Shown: positions 12,541-25,128, numbered from the stretch's first letter. The stretch: DNA of 64,000 nt from Sipunculus nudus (GCA_026874595.1 CM049322.1:38543340-38607339); one strand, 5' to 3'. Made by a program: numbers and translations. Notes: generated by a model not told the origin, from the letters alone.

Positions 12541-13089
12541 TGTTTACCTGAACCAACTGAGTGCATTGGTCATGCTCTGTCAATATTGTCCATTTTATAA
12601 GCGGACATTTTTTTTCTGCGATCTTGCCAAGATTAACAGGTTACAAATCCAGTTCTGCCACTCCATACGATTTTTCGACACAAGACATCTTTTCATACAT
12701 TGCCGTCATACTTTTTCATTTATTATACTTTTTTCTAAAACATCATCTTCAGGTGGTGATTATATGCTGTTTACCTGAACAAACTGAGTGCATTGGTCAT
12801 TCTCTGTCAATATTGTCCATTTTATTAGCGGACATTTTTTTTCTGCGATCTTGCCAAGATTAACAGGTTACAAATCCAGTTCTGCCACTCCATACGATTT
12901 TTCGACACAAGACATCTTTTCATACATTGCCGTCATACTTTTTTATTTATTATACTTTTTTTCTAAAACATCATCTTCAGGTGGTGATTATATGCTGTTT
13001 ACCTGAACAAACTGAGTGCATTGGTCATGCTCTGTCAATATTGTCCATTTTATTAGCGGAGATTTTTTTTCTGCGATCTTGCCAAGATT
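12541..13089. repeat. 227-bp tandem repeat, 2.4 copies
   Basis: GTGCATTGGTCAT recurs at 12561, 12788 and 13016 (spacing 227 then 228, one extra T in a T-run). Copies differ by only a few bases (AACCAACTG versus AACAAACTG; ATAAGCGG versus ATTAGCGG). The third copy stops after CTTGCCAAGATT. Reading frames here are copies of one another without a known domain. Confidence 0.95.
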
Positions 13090-14236
13090 TAATACAGTAT
13101 CTCTGAATATATAGGATACTGAAATATATGTATATATATATTATACTTTGTCACCTTAAGCTTATCAAGAAGTATCGCATGTTGTATAATTGTACAAAAA
13201 AATTACACTATTGGGCATTATAATTTGTTCTTTTTCACACTTTTCTCAGACAGTTTTTTACTTGACTTTTGTAAGCTTTTATACTTTTTCTATTAAACCC
13301 AGAGAGGCAGCCGGGCAAACTGGATAAAGTTTGTAAGTATTAATATTACTTATGTTAATAATAGTACGAATACGTTTTTTTTTCTCTGATTTTGTACTCA
13401 TGAATAGATAAACTTGAAATAACAAATAAATTCTAAAAAAAAGCCATAATTTAAATGCAATACTTTTTTTTCTTTTAAAAACCTTGCTTTCTTGAACAAA
13501 TGATAATAGGCATTTCATAAAAGAGCAAGTATTCTTTGAAAATGGTACATAATCTGTTCCACCTAAAGAAAACCATATTTTCACGGCAAGAAAAACCATT
13601 TACCCCATAATCTAGCACAAACATGCATTGTACCTTTTTCATCGAGTGGTGAGCTATATATATCTTAAGCAACTGACCCAGGTAGGTTCATTTTCTGTTT
13701 TAAACGTCTGATGTTGAAATGTTATCAGTCATCGTAATTAATTTGGTAATTAAAATAGCAATTGTAACTGCCTACTTTTTTCCTTCCTTCCCCGCCTGGT
13801 ATATAATACATTAGATTTCTAGGAACTTCAGCTATACAGTTAGCCTTTAGTCATAATTTTATCGTGAGTCAGAAATGTCCCCTATGTTAGATGTTATCTT
13901 ATATATTTCCAGTTCGTAGACGAATCATTTGACTCGGTATTGATAATATCTAAACTTTAGAAAGTTAGACGAACCCGCATTTTAAATGATAGACCAGGGT
14001 ACTATGGTCTTTCATTTAATCAAATAATAGAATTCAACATAACCAACCGCGCATCGGCTACATCTTTTGTTAACGGATAGAAAACGTTTCATATATACAT
14101 CGGCTATTTTAAGACCGAAGGCCTCGAAAAATAATTTAAATATTGGTATTCTAAACAAAACTAGAAATAGGCATTCTCTAGAATTCATGCATACGCCATG
14201 TGGGCGGTTCTTTATGTGAGATGCGTTATTTTATTT
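13090..14236. other. Intergenic, nothing recognised
   Basis: AT-rich. A 106-aa minus-strand frame (13279-13599) is Lys/Phe/Ile-rich and has no domain. Confidence 0.45.
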
Positions 14237-14482
14237 GGCCCATATTAAAGGGTCAGTGTCTCTTATAATTCGTCCAATGCATATGTCTTGATGACGTTCT
14301 CGAATCTGCGTTAGGTGCCGGATGAACAGCAAAATCTGATCGATGCCTCCTTGGCCAATCCCCGAAATGTCCTGAACATTTCATGAGATTCCATTTATGA
14401 TTGCGTGAACTATGTTGTGAATAAACACACACAAACACACACGGCCCAGGATGCACGCATACCCAACTGGCGGAGGCAAACA
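14237..14482 (+). repeat. CA-rich interspersed repeat, family A, copy 1
   Basis: Shared landmarks in order: GGCCCATATT, TTGATGACGTTCTCG, CCCCGAAATGTCCTG, GATTGCGTGAACTATGTTGTGA, an ACAAACACACA block, GGATGCACGCATACC, and the end TGGCGGAGGCAAA. Five copies of this roughly 240-bp repeat occur in the window, all in this orientation. Confidence 0.8.
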
Positions 14483-14483
14483 T

Positions 14484-15202
14484 GGATATTTTCCAAAATT
14501 AATCACCATCAAAGACTAAACTGCCAAGTGGTAACTCGTCAAAATCGGTAGTCAAACATTTGAACCTTAAATCGAAAAATAAGGTTTACTTTAAAACCTT
14601 AAAAGTTTTATTACATTGTCGCACATTACTTTCGAGTAGGTTTTTGAATCCCATAAGTTTCGAAGTTATATTCGTTATATTACTGACTGTTACTAAAGTA
14701 AGGGTCTCTCCTGTATTTTTTAATTATGAAACGAATAATTTCATCCACCATATCTTTTTTTAATCCTTCGCATTTGAATTTCGCCCAAAGGATAATTTAT
14801 TTAATCAATTGCACTAAACTTAACAAACGTTTTCCCCGTATTTTATACATATTTACTAAAGGCTGCAGCATGGTCAAGATTTCGTTTTGGTTAATTGGAT
14901 TATTCCAGACTCGGTGACGTCATTAACCCGAATTAGTCTTGTCACGTATCAGTAACTCGGCAGAGGGTCTCGGTTACACGGTATAATTTGTCTAGCCAAT
15001 TACGACTCGTAATTAACACGGCTCCCGAGCTTAGTGTAATTTACGATCAAACTCTTTCTATTAAGAAAATAGTTTTTTAAAAGTTGTCGCGGCTGTGATT
15101 TCATTACATGTGTTTTGCTTCGATAAAAATACATGTGATGTCAATGTTTAAGATGCCTTATACATAACACACACTTATTTATATATAACATATATCTTAT
15201 GG
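14484..15202. other. Intergenic, nothing recognised
   Basis: Short frames only, no recognised repeat. Confidence 0.45.
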
Positions 15203-15445
15203 GACTGAGTGGTAAAACGTTCGGCCCTCTCCGCCGGCGACCCGGGTTCCATTCCCGGCGTGGTTATATAGTTATACATGAGAGCAGGTTGTGGTTGCTC
15301 GTCCAAGGCCAGTAGTTTTCTCCGGGTTCTACGGTTTCCTCCACCCTGACCGACTACCCAGCGCCAACATCCGAGCCATGGAGAATGCTTCGTATTAGTT
15401 AATATAACTAGTTGTACAATCCATGTAATAAATAAAGTTTATATT
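15203..15445 (+). repeat. tRNA-headed SINE, family C, best copy
   Basis: The head GACTGAGTGGTAAAACGTTC (A box) and GACCCGGGTTCCATTCCCGG (B box) matches a tRNA-derived RNA polymerase III promoter. The body includes GAGCAGGTTGTGGTTGC and AGTAGTTTTCTCCGGGTTCT. It ends CCATGTAATAAATAAAGTTT, shared with the copy at 43165. Confidence 0.8.
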
Positions 15446-16090
15446 TATACGTGTATAAACATGTTTATATACATATTTAGACCATTTCCACGCATTTTCA
15501 CTTTAACAGTGTTTCGCAAGGGTGTAAACGACACAGATTATAGCCATTATTATATAAATAATTAACTGTGCACAATATCTTATCAATTTGACCGCAAGGG
15601 GACAGTGCAATGACGATTATACATTATTATTGATTAAAAGTCATTTAAAAATATCTGACATTAAATATAACATCAATATGTTTGTATGTGTGTACAGTAC
15701 AAATAAATGTTAATCTTAGTTGATGGGACGTGATATTAACAAAGGGTTTAATTCCGTGAAATTTCCTTTTTTCGTGCATATCGCGAAATTCAGCACCCTC
15801 TCGAACAAAAAAAAACTAGCCACAGTATGCGGCAAATCGTGCTTATACAATCATGCTGGGAAGCAAAAAGGGTGTAAATATGTATGTATAGAGACCTTTT
15901 CCTTTAATAAAAAATGTTAAAGCTAGCTCTGTTACGTCGGTGTAATTTCATGGACAAACTTTATCAGAAAATTCTGTACAGAGTACACACTATCATTTGC
16001 CTCAAAATATATTTAAACGCCCTACGTTATATCATTTAGAAATATAAATCTGCATTCTAGGGAATGCAAGCTTCAGTCATTTACATATTC
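15446..16090. other. Intergenic, nothing recognised
   Basis: A short ATATCGCGAAATTC motif at about 15778 resembles the CGCGA-rich blocks near 33740, 50650 and 51290. No gene. Confidence 0.4.
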
Positions 16091-16330
16091 GTCCCATATT
16101 TCCAGGTTCATTCGTGCAAAAGAGATCGTAGATTTATCTGACTATTCTTTGATGACGTTCCTGGGTACGGATCATGTACCGAATCCACACCAAAATCCTT
16201 TAGCCCTTTTCTGAAATGCCCTAAGAATTTGTGAGATGCCGTTCCTAATTGCGTGGTTTATGTTGTGAACAAACACACAAATACACACACAGACACAAAT
16301 TGGGATGCACGCATACCTTCGAGGCAGGGG
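16091..16330 (+). repeat. CA-rich interspersed repeat, family A, copy 2
   Basis: GTCCCATATTTCCAGGTTCA, TTTGATGACGTTCC, CCGAATCCACACCAAAATCC, GCGTGGTTTATGTTGTGAAC, an ACACAC block, and GGGATGCACGCATACC are colinear with the other copies. Confidence 0.8.
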
Positions 16331-16786
16331 CAGTTATAACAGTTTGGACCACCATTTATCATTGATTGTTGAGTCGGGAGAAATATCGCACTTTGGATTA
16401 TGGGTAATGTGTTATTATTAAACTGTGGTGGTGGTGGGAATATACCATACGCCACCTAATCATCCAGACTAATAATCAAATTCAGGGACTCGACATATTT
16501 CGCCACGCACAGAATTCCAAATCAACCGGCTTTGTAATATAGACTGAGCCATATATCGGCTTTCAGATATTATCGGCTGATATTTAATGATATACGCTAG
16601 CATGGCTTGATTAATTTTGTCCCGAACTGCTTTCGTATATATCCGGCCTTGCAATATCGCTGTCTCTCTAATGGAGGGAAACAGCTTGCCGTGATAACAC
16701 AATTCAGGAGGCATTCTAATTGAACTGACAGGGCCTATAAATTTTAGTCCTGTCCCTGCAAAGATTGCCTATACTGGCAATAAATT
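16331..16786. other. Intergenic; unrecognised 81-aa minus-strand frame
   Basis: The frame at 16469-16714 (-) has mixed, protein-like composition but no domain, splice context or homologue I recognise. Not called as a gene. Confidence 0.35.
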
Positions 16787-17189
16787 ACCGGCATCTGTGA
16801 CTCAGGGATAGAGCACAGGACTTAAAGCCGGGGGACCGTGAGTTCGAATCTGAGCCGCGGCGGTTAGATTTTTCACGATCGTCCCCCCACCAAGGGTGAG
16901 CGCACTGCAGGCTTAGTGGATAGGTCGTGCCCACCGGCCGTGTTTATTCACAAACGAGTGCACCTTTCGGGGGTTTCTCGATGGTATGGCCCAGCAATGG
17001 GGGCGATTACACACCTAAGGCCCGCAGGTGTAGTAGTCGCCGGGCCTGGTTGACGCCAGGATATAACATGAAAGGAAATGATACTGCCCTGTCACGTAGT
17101 CCGAAACCGGAATGGAATTCTGCAGATGTACATATACGTTAATAAGTTAGCATTGACACACTGAGGCGGTAACCTCAACAACAAAAAAA
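16787..17189 (+). repeat. tRNA-headed SINE, family B
   Basis: The head CTGTGACTCAGGGATAGAGC and CGTGAGTTCGAATCTGAGCC contain A- and B-box-like motifs. The body shares TTTCGGGGGTTTCTCGATGG, GGCCCGCAGGTGTAGTAG and GGATATAACATGARAGGAA with the 7125 copy. It ends GGCGGTAACCTCAACAACA plus A7. Confidence 0.8.
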
Positions 17190-17620
17190 TACTATAAAAT
17201 AGATTGCCCATACTGTTAAAAGAAATCGCTGAACAACGCCAGTAACCTAAATGTCAACTCACACGGTAACATGTATGCAAACACCGAAATGTAAATTCCA
17301 ACTTTATGGTTACCGTCATTTTTTTTTTCCAGCGTCTGACATGACTTGGCTCTCAATCACAAAATCCGCATGAGACATACTTGTTTGTGCGTGTCATTTA
17401 ATAAACATAAAAAAGATGTAGTAATATCTAGGCTCTAACTGAATCTCTTTCGCCTTTCATAGTTATTGTCAGAAAGTATAAAAGAATATTAAATGGTGGT
17501 CTGGTTGCAGGACTTCAGTATTTTTCCTTTCTCCTTTGTATAAAAACCTGATATTCTAAAGCCGTAATAATAATAGATCAGTCTTGTCATATATTTTATT
17601 ATACATGTAAATCATATCTC

Positions 17621-17670
<50 letters not shown>

Positions 17671-17864
17671 ACCATCCTCATGTAACAGACCTATAGACCT
17701 ATCCTTTTAATAAATATATAATTTTTGTCATATCGTTTAATTCACGCTCACCGTGACATATGTAGGCTATGGGCTTAATTTATGATGAAGCTAGAAATTT
17801 TAGCGAATCCAAGCCTTCACTTTAATTGGGGTGGGGGGGGGGGGGCTAAACTGTGCTTGCATTC
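17190..17864. other. Intergenic with (TA)n at 17626-17665 and poly-G near 17830
   Basis: Simple repeats only. Confidence 0.55.
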
Positions 17865-18048
17865 ACTTATTCAGTTAATATTCCCAAATTCATTCGTGCA
17901 TAATTGACTGTACATCTGTGAATATTCCTAGATGACGCTCCTATAACCAGTACATGTGCCGGATCCACACCAAAAGTGTTAAGTAGCCAACAACCCACAA
18001 ACACACACGAACAGGGATAAACACATACCCTCCGGTTGGCGGGCATAA
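17865..18048 (+). repeat. CA-rich interspersed repeat, family A, copy 3 (internal deletion)
   Basis: It begins AATATTCCCAAATTCATTCG and ends GGGATAAACACATACCCTCC GGTTGGCGGGC. Compared with copy 2 it lacks roughly 60 bases between CACACCAAAA and the ACAAACACAC block. Confidence 0.75.
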
Positions 18049-19603
18049 GTGAATAATACTGGATCTTTAACGTTCTTCTACGACTGATAAGGCAACCACT
18101 CACCAACGCAAAAAGACATTGATGCAGCGTGCCTTGTCTGTAATTATAAAGAATCTGTTCCTTGCATGCTTTAGCTCACAAGAAGAGAAATCACGGGTGG
18201 CCTCGCCCTTTTGTTCATTTGTTCTCCGTAAATCCTTCAATTTTGTATAAAATGACAGCTAGAACACGGTCTCGCCCTCAAATCCATAAATCGTCGATTT
18301 TCATCTGCGACATATCCTGGCACGCTCGCCATATGAAACAGACAATAGCATTTCGTTCTTGGCTTGAAAAAAAGTTTGAACTTTTAACCTTGGTTGAAAG
18401 GTAGATAGGGGCACGTATTTTTGTATGGTACATTTACCGCCTATCTTGTTGTATATAAACTAATTTAATGTGAACAAAAGTCCTAGCATTTGAAAAGTGA
18501 CAAGAAAGAACTGATTGAAACATGCGAAGTTTTGGAGCAAAAAAATGATCCATTACGCAGTTCTGTAAATCCCACAGGAAAACTTACAAAGCATGTTTCC
18601 CCGTTTCTCATTTTTTAATCACGAAACGGCGACCTCGACAACAAAGGCGGTATGCCTACACGAACAACGATGTGAGCTCTGTTGTCGCAACCTGATTGGC
18701 CGCCAACTTAAGCGTAATTGACATTTCGGAAATTCTATTGTTCCCTGCATGTCAGTTCAATATCTAGGTTATTACAAATGACAAAAGTGAACTTTGCGTT
18801 CTTCAGAGCGTAGCGTATTCACAATCGGAGTTACAATAGCTGGGCTAGCAACTTGATTGAGTCCCGAAACATCAAAAGTAAAAGCCGTCTGGGTCATAGG
18901 TCAAGGTCGCTGGGCCAAAAGAAATGTGGCTATATACTGAAATTGCAATAGGCTTTAGATGTGCTATCTACAGATGGGCAAGTACATTCATCCGCAGTTG
19001 TACGTTTGTCGGTCACTGATTTTGTTCATTTTTTTCTGCTTTTAATTTTTCCAAAAATTGTATCTAGTTGAACCTTTAAAGTCCAGGTGTCCATTTCATT
19101 ATAATTATAATATATAATATAATATGATGTAATATCAAAATACAATTAATATATCATATTATTTAGATTATTATGATATCGTTTATAATTAACTTAATTA
19201 TAGTTAATAATATTATATTTTATAACAGCGAATAATATAAAAGCTAATTATATTATATTTTATAATATTTTGTCGAATTATATATTTCGCTTCTTGTTTA
19301 GAGTATGGAGTATATCCATTTTTGGGTATATCTTTTATTTGTGGATGGACCTACTTAGGACCCCCGAGGGCAAAACCACGATTTTATTCTATTTTTTTCT
19401 TTTAATATTTTCTTAATCTTTCTTCTGCGTTAATTTGTTTGCGCTGTATCTCCAATATGGCTGAAAAATGGACATAATATTAGTCATAGGTCTCAGATTT
19501 GCACTTCATGTTTATTTTTTCCGTTGACCTTATTCCCAAGGGCGTTAACTACTTCCTTTTGCCGCTCACATACATGTACGCGTTTTGGGAGATTTTTTAA
19601 TGA
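18049..19603. other. Intergenic; GGTCATAGGTCAAGGTCGC block near 18895
   Basis: The AGGTCAAGGTC block resembles a common invertebrate dispersed repeat and, by chance, a nuclear-receptor half-site pair. Very AT-rich around 19090-19280. No gene. Confidence 0.4.
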
Positions 19604-20305
19604 GGGCTGCGGGATATCATCGATATATCGGTATATCGCGATACGGTGATTCTCATATTACGTATCGCGACACAGTTTTCAAATATCGATATTTTTTCAA
19701 ACATGCCTAAAACTGATTTTTTTTTCAGAAAACTTGTGTTTCTGTTACAAATTTGAAAACAAGATGGGTTGAGATAAATGACAGGCTTAATGTGAAAGCC
19801 GCTGCCGTGTCTTTAGACGTTTAGTATATATAGGAAATGTTCAAGTAGGCCTGATATACCATAAATCAAAGGTCCGTCCAAGGAAATATGGATGTGTGCT
19901 CGATGACCTATTGGTATATGAGAATATTCCCATATACAACAAAAAGAAAGAAGTGCTGAACACTGTCATAATGAGCAGTCATTCATTAATGATAACTGCA
20001 TTAAGATCAAGTGTAAAGTATCGGGAACTATACCACTCTGGACTAAACCACAGTTCAGCATTATCCAATTGACAAGTTATTCACACATTTAAGACCGAAA
20101 CAACTTCTGTTTTACTTAATGTTAACAAAAAAGTACTTTACTAAGTACTTGAGTGAGAACTATTGTCATATTTCGTGTTTGAAATAAACTGATCATAATA
20201 AATTCGTGTTTGAAATAAACTGATCATGATAAACTATTATTTTCTCACCATATATATCATGAAAAATAATGATTGACGATGATAAAAAGAACAGTTTCTA
20301 CACAT

Positions 20306-20354
<49 letters not shown>

Positions 20355-20522
20355 TCTGAAGAAAAACAACACAATAAATTCACAACAGTCTGTTTCATGA
20401 GATGCACCCGATCATCAGGTAAATGTGGTTAGAATGAAGCTAACGGCGTTTTCGTCAGAGTTATACCGCTCTGGCCTAGTCTGTAGGCCATAGAGCACTT
20501 TACATCGGAGGGTAACACTACC

Positions 20523-20586
<64 letters not shown>

Positions 20587-20684
20587 TATAAATCTAATAC
20601 AACGAAAATACCGCAATACTTATCGCAATACGCTTCCACATTGCAATATATTGCAATATGAAATTTGTAGGCGATACCCAGCTT
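19604..20684. mobile_element. ATCGATATATCG-type non-autonomous DNA element, long copy
   Basis: It begins GGGCTGCGGGATATCATCGA and ends TTGCAATATG..GGCGATACCCAGCT. The start and end resemble those of the 25129-25588 copy, whose termini GGGTTGCG and CGCAGCCC are inverted. Internal blocks AAAGGTCCGTCCAAGGAAAT and CTCGATGACCTATTGGTAY are shared. It is longer because it holds two (TA)n arrays (20305-20350 and 20526-20584) with about 175 bases between them. It encodes no protein; the superfamily is uncertain (hAT-like is a guess). Confidence 0.6.
20350..20525 (-). mobile_element. Insert between two (TA)n arrays, possible retroelement 3' fragment
   Basis: On the minus strand it contains CTGATGA-N15-GAAAC (20392-20418), then AATTTATTGTGTTGTTTTTC and runs into (TA)n. 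Absent from the shorter sister element. This resembles tails of Penelope-like elements as I remember them; unproven. Confidence 0.25.
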
Positions 20685-21524
20685 TAACGATTTCATGCAT
20701 TATTTTTGTTTTCTCTATTAGGGATGGCTATATAGAGAACCCTATATTGTGCTTTCATCACATCTCTAAGACAGGGCTTGACAATGAGTGTGATTTAATC
20801 GCACTAAAAGAACAGTTTACGCAGAACATTAAACCGCTGGTGGGAAATTAGTTAAGAATTCACTGGGAGTGTTTATGCCGTCAGTGTCTTCGGAGATAAC
20901 TCCTCGATGACTTTCAACAAACGTTCCAGCCACAGCAGTCATCAATAGGATTTACTTGATTAAGTCACTGGCAGTCGTCCAGTCCTACCGTCTAAGCTTA
21001 AGCTATTATATTGTTTGTTTTAGCTTACCTCTTGCCGTGTGGAACGTGCAGCCTTGAGATTTGGGGCAAAAAAGACTTTTGACTATAGACGATGTGGTTT
21101 GGCTTCCAGTATGAAATATTCTCTCCGCTAAAATCCTTATCCGGTCGTACTTTTGGTGGATAAATATAGATAACCGCCATAGCGTACGGCTTTGGTCGTA
21201 AACAAGCAAAATAGTCCAAACACAAACATTGTAATTATTCTGCAGGATCGCCGCTTTCATTTTTTCACAGTTCATATTTTTTGAATGAATAGTCTTCGGT
21301 ATAAATATTGTTCCATTTGCTTTGAATCAATTCAAATAAATCATTGTATGTATAATTGATAATGCAACTGTTTCATTCGTAAAGATATCATTAAAAATTT
21401 ATTAACATTTGGGTTGCTCATATTCACCTTTCGCTAATTGAAGCACATTAACCAATTAATCAGCCATTTATAGGCTGTGTTATTTTAATGTATCTATTTT
21501 CATCTAATGTAATACACAGGAAGA
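20685..21524. other. Intergenic, nothing recognised
   Basis: The minus-strand frame 21006-21275 (89 aa) has no domain. No repeat family seen. Confidence 0.4.
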
Positions 21525-21785
21525 GTAGTACGTAGCCTATTGGCTAAGGCGTTGGGCTTCGGAGCCGAAGGTCCCGGTTCGAACCCCACCGGAACCTTTA
21601 TAGAACCTCAGAGATTCGCTCTAATGTCTTAACGACAGGTTATGACTTCTATATTATCCCTAACCCCGTGCATTAAAAAACTGAAACCCATTAAGACTAA
21701 AAATAATTGCATATCATTCTTATCATATGGATATCTTCATCGTTATTCAATAGACAGTGCCACCAACAGGCCACGGACCTATATC
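21525..21785 (+). repeat. tRNA-Arg-like SINE, family E
   Basis: The head reads GTAGCCTATTGGCTAAGGCG, then a TTGGG-CTTCGGA-GCCGA anticodon-arm-like segment (loop position reads TCG), then CCGGTTCGAACCCCACC, a perfect B box. No acceptor stem pairs, so this is a SINE head and not a tRNA gene. The roughly 190-base body has AACCTCAGAGATTCG and TTAACGACAGGTTATGA. It ends AGACAGTGCCACCAACAGGC CACGGACCT. Confidence 0.8.
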
Positions 21786-22960
21786 CCTATAAGAGTAATA
21801 CACAGGTATTGCTATCTTCAGGTTTGCAGAGAATGCTTTGGACATTTATTAATTTTGTATTAATTAATACTGTAGGCCGGAAATGATTTTAACTGTCTTT
21901 TAAGAGACTTCATTGCTTACCAAGCAAATTTATCTTATTGTAATTTTTAAAGGTAATCCCATCAATAATTACATATTTAGTTTTCTTTTGACCTGTAGAA
22001 AGTCTATTACAATGGAACTCTTTGTAAAACTATTCTTCTGCAAAAAATAATGAAATACAAAACTCATCCTATTGTCGGAAACATCTAATCATTAATACCA
22101 TATGCTGACATTTAGTTATAAGTCCCCTATGAATAATACCAAATGAATCGGAACTAAATTTAGCTATGCAACTAAATTTTTGTGTTTATTTTAACCGTGT
22201 TCTTTTTTTAATTCATTAAAACATTTTTTTTCTTATAGGGACATCACCAGGAGCTAAATTATGCCTATTCTTTCACGCTATCAGTTCAGTTTTGCTTTAT
22301 ACAAATGTTTCCCAGCAAAACCATTCCAGCACAAGGTCTCATTTCCTCGGCTGTTTAACACCATGTTATGGCTCTGGGTGTGGGTAAACACAGTCTCTGT
22401 AACATAACAAGGCAGCGTCACCGGAGGTCCGATGAAGAGGGGCAACACGCGGTGTTTCAGCCAGCAAAAACATGTATTACATTTTTTGGGTCAAGTCAGA
22501 CCGGGCATCTCCTGATTGACACGTGTTTTGGCTCAGCGATGCACAAGGTCCCACGCGCTGTGTTTATGTTGACACCTTTCATCGCGCCCGGTCCACTGTT
22601 TTTAACAGTGGTTTACAGGAGAAAGCAAGCGGTTCAGGGCAATATTTTGGCAGGTACACATTTATTTTAAAGGGAAGAAGCTATTTTTCGTGTTAACTCG
22701 ACATGCTTTAAAGGTGATTGGGCCCTTTTAATAGACGGATACTTGGTACCTAAACTTAAATTAAAACATGTGGCGTGAGATACAAAAATGTAATTTTCTT
22801 AAGAGCAGATAACAAGGGGTCTGCGAAGTTTCCTACTGAGATTCCTTGATGACAATGTGAGTTTTCTTTGGTGTGCTTACAATCGTTCTGCCAGTCGGAC
22901 AACTCCATATGTACCATCTGGGGCATTAAAGAAATTAATTAAAATTAAGATTTAAGCTGT
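21786..22960. other. Intergenic; 100-aa frame at 22368-22670 unassigned
   Basis: The + frame at 22368-22670 opens with ATG and has mixed composition but no domain I recognise. GGTGATTGGGCCC at 22713 matches the reverse complement of the start of the repeat at 60012. Nothing else was recognised. Confidence 0.35.
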
Positions 22961-23185
22961 AGGATGTAGTCTAGTAATTACCGCATTGGACTTCGATACA
23001 AAAGAACCTCCGTTTTAATCTCGTCGTTGCCTTTAAAGCATAATGATGAAATCTTGATACATTCTAAAAGGAATTTTTAACCCTAAAATCCATTCCAAAA
23101 AGCATGAATAGTAATAACTATTATCATATGATTACCTTAATCCTCATTTAATACAGAGTGCCACCAACAGTCCATAGACCTGTAA
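22961..23185 (+). repeat. tRNA-Arg-like SINE, family E, decayed copy
   Basis: GATGTAGTCTAGTAATTACC, TGGACTTCGATAC, TTATCATATGATTACCTTAA and the tail AGTGCCACCAACAGTCCATA GACCT are colinear with 21525-21785. The B box is damaged (CCGTTTTAATCTC). Confidence 0.65.
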
Positions 23186-23209
23186 TAAAAAAAAATAATA
23201 TAACCAAAC

Positions 23210-23840
23210 TTTTGCTTATAAGAAACAGGTTCAAGTTTACACCAGGTTATAATGGTGTCAATTCATCTTGAATCAGTTTGATTCGACTAGGATTCTAACT
23301 GAGCCTTCGCAGGCTAGTAAGAATCATCTTGAAGCTTCTTGTACTATCGAAAAAAGAGCATTTTTTCGATCAGTCTATAGCTAGCCGAAAAAGCACAGGA
23401 TTTATTTGTGAATTAAAGAAAATTCAGTCCGCTCCTGGATAGATTAATTTCTAATTGTTCCAATTGTACCAACTGAATTCAATAAGAATACTGGGTTCTA
23501 GTTGAACAGCTAGTGTTCATTGGTTTCAATTGAACATTATTGAATCAAATATTACCTGAATGGATTTCATTTGATTCGTTTCGATTCAAACCTAAAATAT
23601 ATGTATGAGTTTATTATAAGCTACGTTGTTTTTAAATGAAAGGACTTTGTTCAATGGTTACCTGCATGGGTTCCATTTAAATCACACTGAGTCAAAGATA
23701 AACTGATTCTATTCCATTTTAACCCACTTGCGGCAATGATAATCTGCAAGGGTTCCAGTTAAACCCACTTTTTTTACTGATAGTCAGTACAGGTTCAAAC
23801 TGAACCTTCGCCTTTCATACTCAAATCTCGAGTCTAGGAT
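23210..23840. repeat. Degenerate repeat rich in GAACC/GGTTC motifs
   Basis: Imperfect units with TGAATC, TTGAAC, GGGTTCCA and AACCCACTT recur every several tens of bases (for example GGGTTCCATTTAAAT and GGGTTCCAGTTAAACC about 87 bases apart). The unit is too decayed to define by eye. Confidence 0.4.
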
Positions 23841-23844
23841 TGTC

Positions 23845-23920
23845 TGTTTCGGGATTCGAACCTATGACCAGGTGCGAATGGGCACATGTTTTATCCACTG
23901 CCCTAATCGATTAGATCCAA
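23845..23920 (-). repeat. tRNA-like head on the minus strand
   Basis: On the minus strand GGGCAGTGGATAAAACATG precedes GGTTCGAATCCC, a perfect B box. No acceptor stem or family body matching the others was seen. It is the only RNA polymerase III-type head noticed on this strand. Confidence 0.45.
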
Positions 23921-24803
23921 ACATAGGAAGCTGTAAATATGCACGTTTAAAATGCAGCCAATTTATGCGCGGAGGAAGATTCGTAAATTTAAACGCGGGG
24001 TGGAACTAAAACGTAAATGAGACTTCTTCGAAATGCAAGACAATCGACCAAAAATCCTAAAACTATGTTGCTAATCTACTATTGCTAAATACTGTGTCTC
24101 GCCAGTAGGACGACACATTTAACATAGCATATTGGGAATGTATCGAAGTGTATTGATAATTGCTATTCTGAGCCAGTCTAAGCATACACACAAGATTTAA
24201 ATCTCAGCCAAGGAACGGGTGTCCAAGATGACATAAGCATGGATTGTAGACGCTAAATACAGAATAATGGAAAAAGTATAAAAACCCTAACGTATACTGT
24301 TTAGCATGAGCGTTGTGTACGAGGGTACCCCGTAAGGTTAACCAAACTACCCACAGTGATTGTCGGTAAACGACAGATTCAATTACCGAAAGGTACAAGT
24401 CACGCTACCGCCGGTCTTTGATGTAGCAGACGACACCCCGGTAGTCACGTGACCTTTATAAACCCGCCATCAAGATTTATGACATTGCGCGGTGGGGCCC
24501 GAAGGTCAACTTGCACTGATATACGCTCTAGTGTATTGACAATAGTCCAAAATATCTCCATCCTTCCGCCTTGTTAACCTTGAAATAAATCATACCCAGA
24601 CTGCCTGTCATATATTTTTGAAGAATAACTGACGGTAATAATCTTTTTTTTCTTATATATAAACCATACCGGGTCTGGCTGTCATATATTAAAAAAAATT
24701 ACTTATGGTAACATGTACAATATTTATTCTTCAAGTCATAAAACATTGATAAACTTGATAAATGATAACTTACAAAATATTATTTTATATGTACATATAT
24801 ATA

Positions 24804-24844
<41 letters not shown>

Positions 24845-25128
24845 AGAGCGCCTTTCCTTCGTTTAAGTTAAAATAACGGTTACCTTTCTTATTTTTTAGA
24901 AACATATAAAAGCAAGTTCGTATATCATATATTTTTGAAGAATAACTTGTGTTTGTATGTAGTCTCATACATTTAAAATAAAAAAAAATTCTTTCAATTT
25001 TAATTCCATTATTAAATATTGATATAAATAACAGTGCTCCTGTCATATATCTCCATATATACTTTATGATAACATTGTTTATTTCCATGACTATTTTTTA
25101 TGGTAACCATATTAAGTATGTATTTGGG
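23921..25128. other. Intergenic with (TA)n at 24798-24842
   Basis: GTCACGTGACCTTTATAAAC at 24446 combines an E-box and a TATA-like motif, but no gene follows. TGTCATATATTTTTGAAGAA-like blocks recur at about 24607, 24680 and 24922, a degenerate repeat. Confidence 0.4.

Noticed and set aside
21530-21595. Genuine tRNA-Arg gene
   Set aside because: The B box and anticodon loop look good, but the acceptor stem does not pair and the sequence continues into a repeated SINE body.
22368-22670. 100-aa frame beginning MALGVGKHSL
   Set aside because: Mixed composition, but no family, exon signals or second copy; a frame of this length is expected by chance in 64 kb.
24440-24470. Promoter with E-box and TATAAA
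   Set aside because: Motifs are short and no transcript or coding exon follows.
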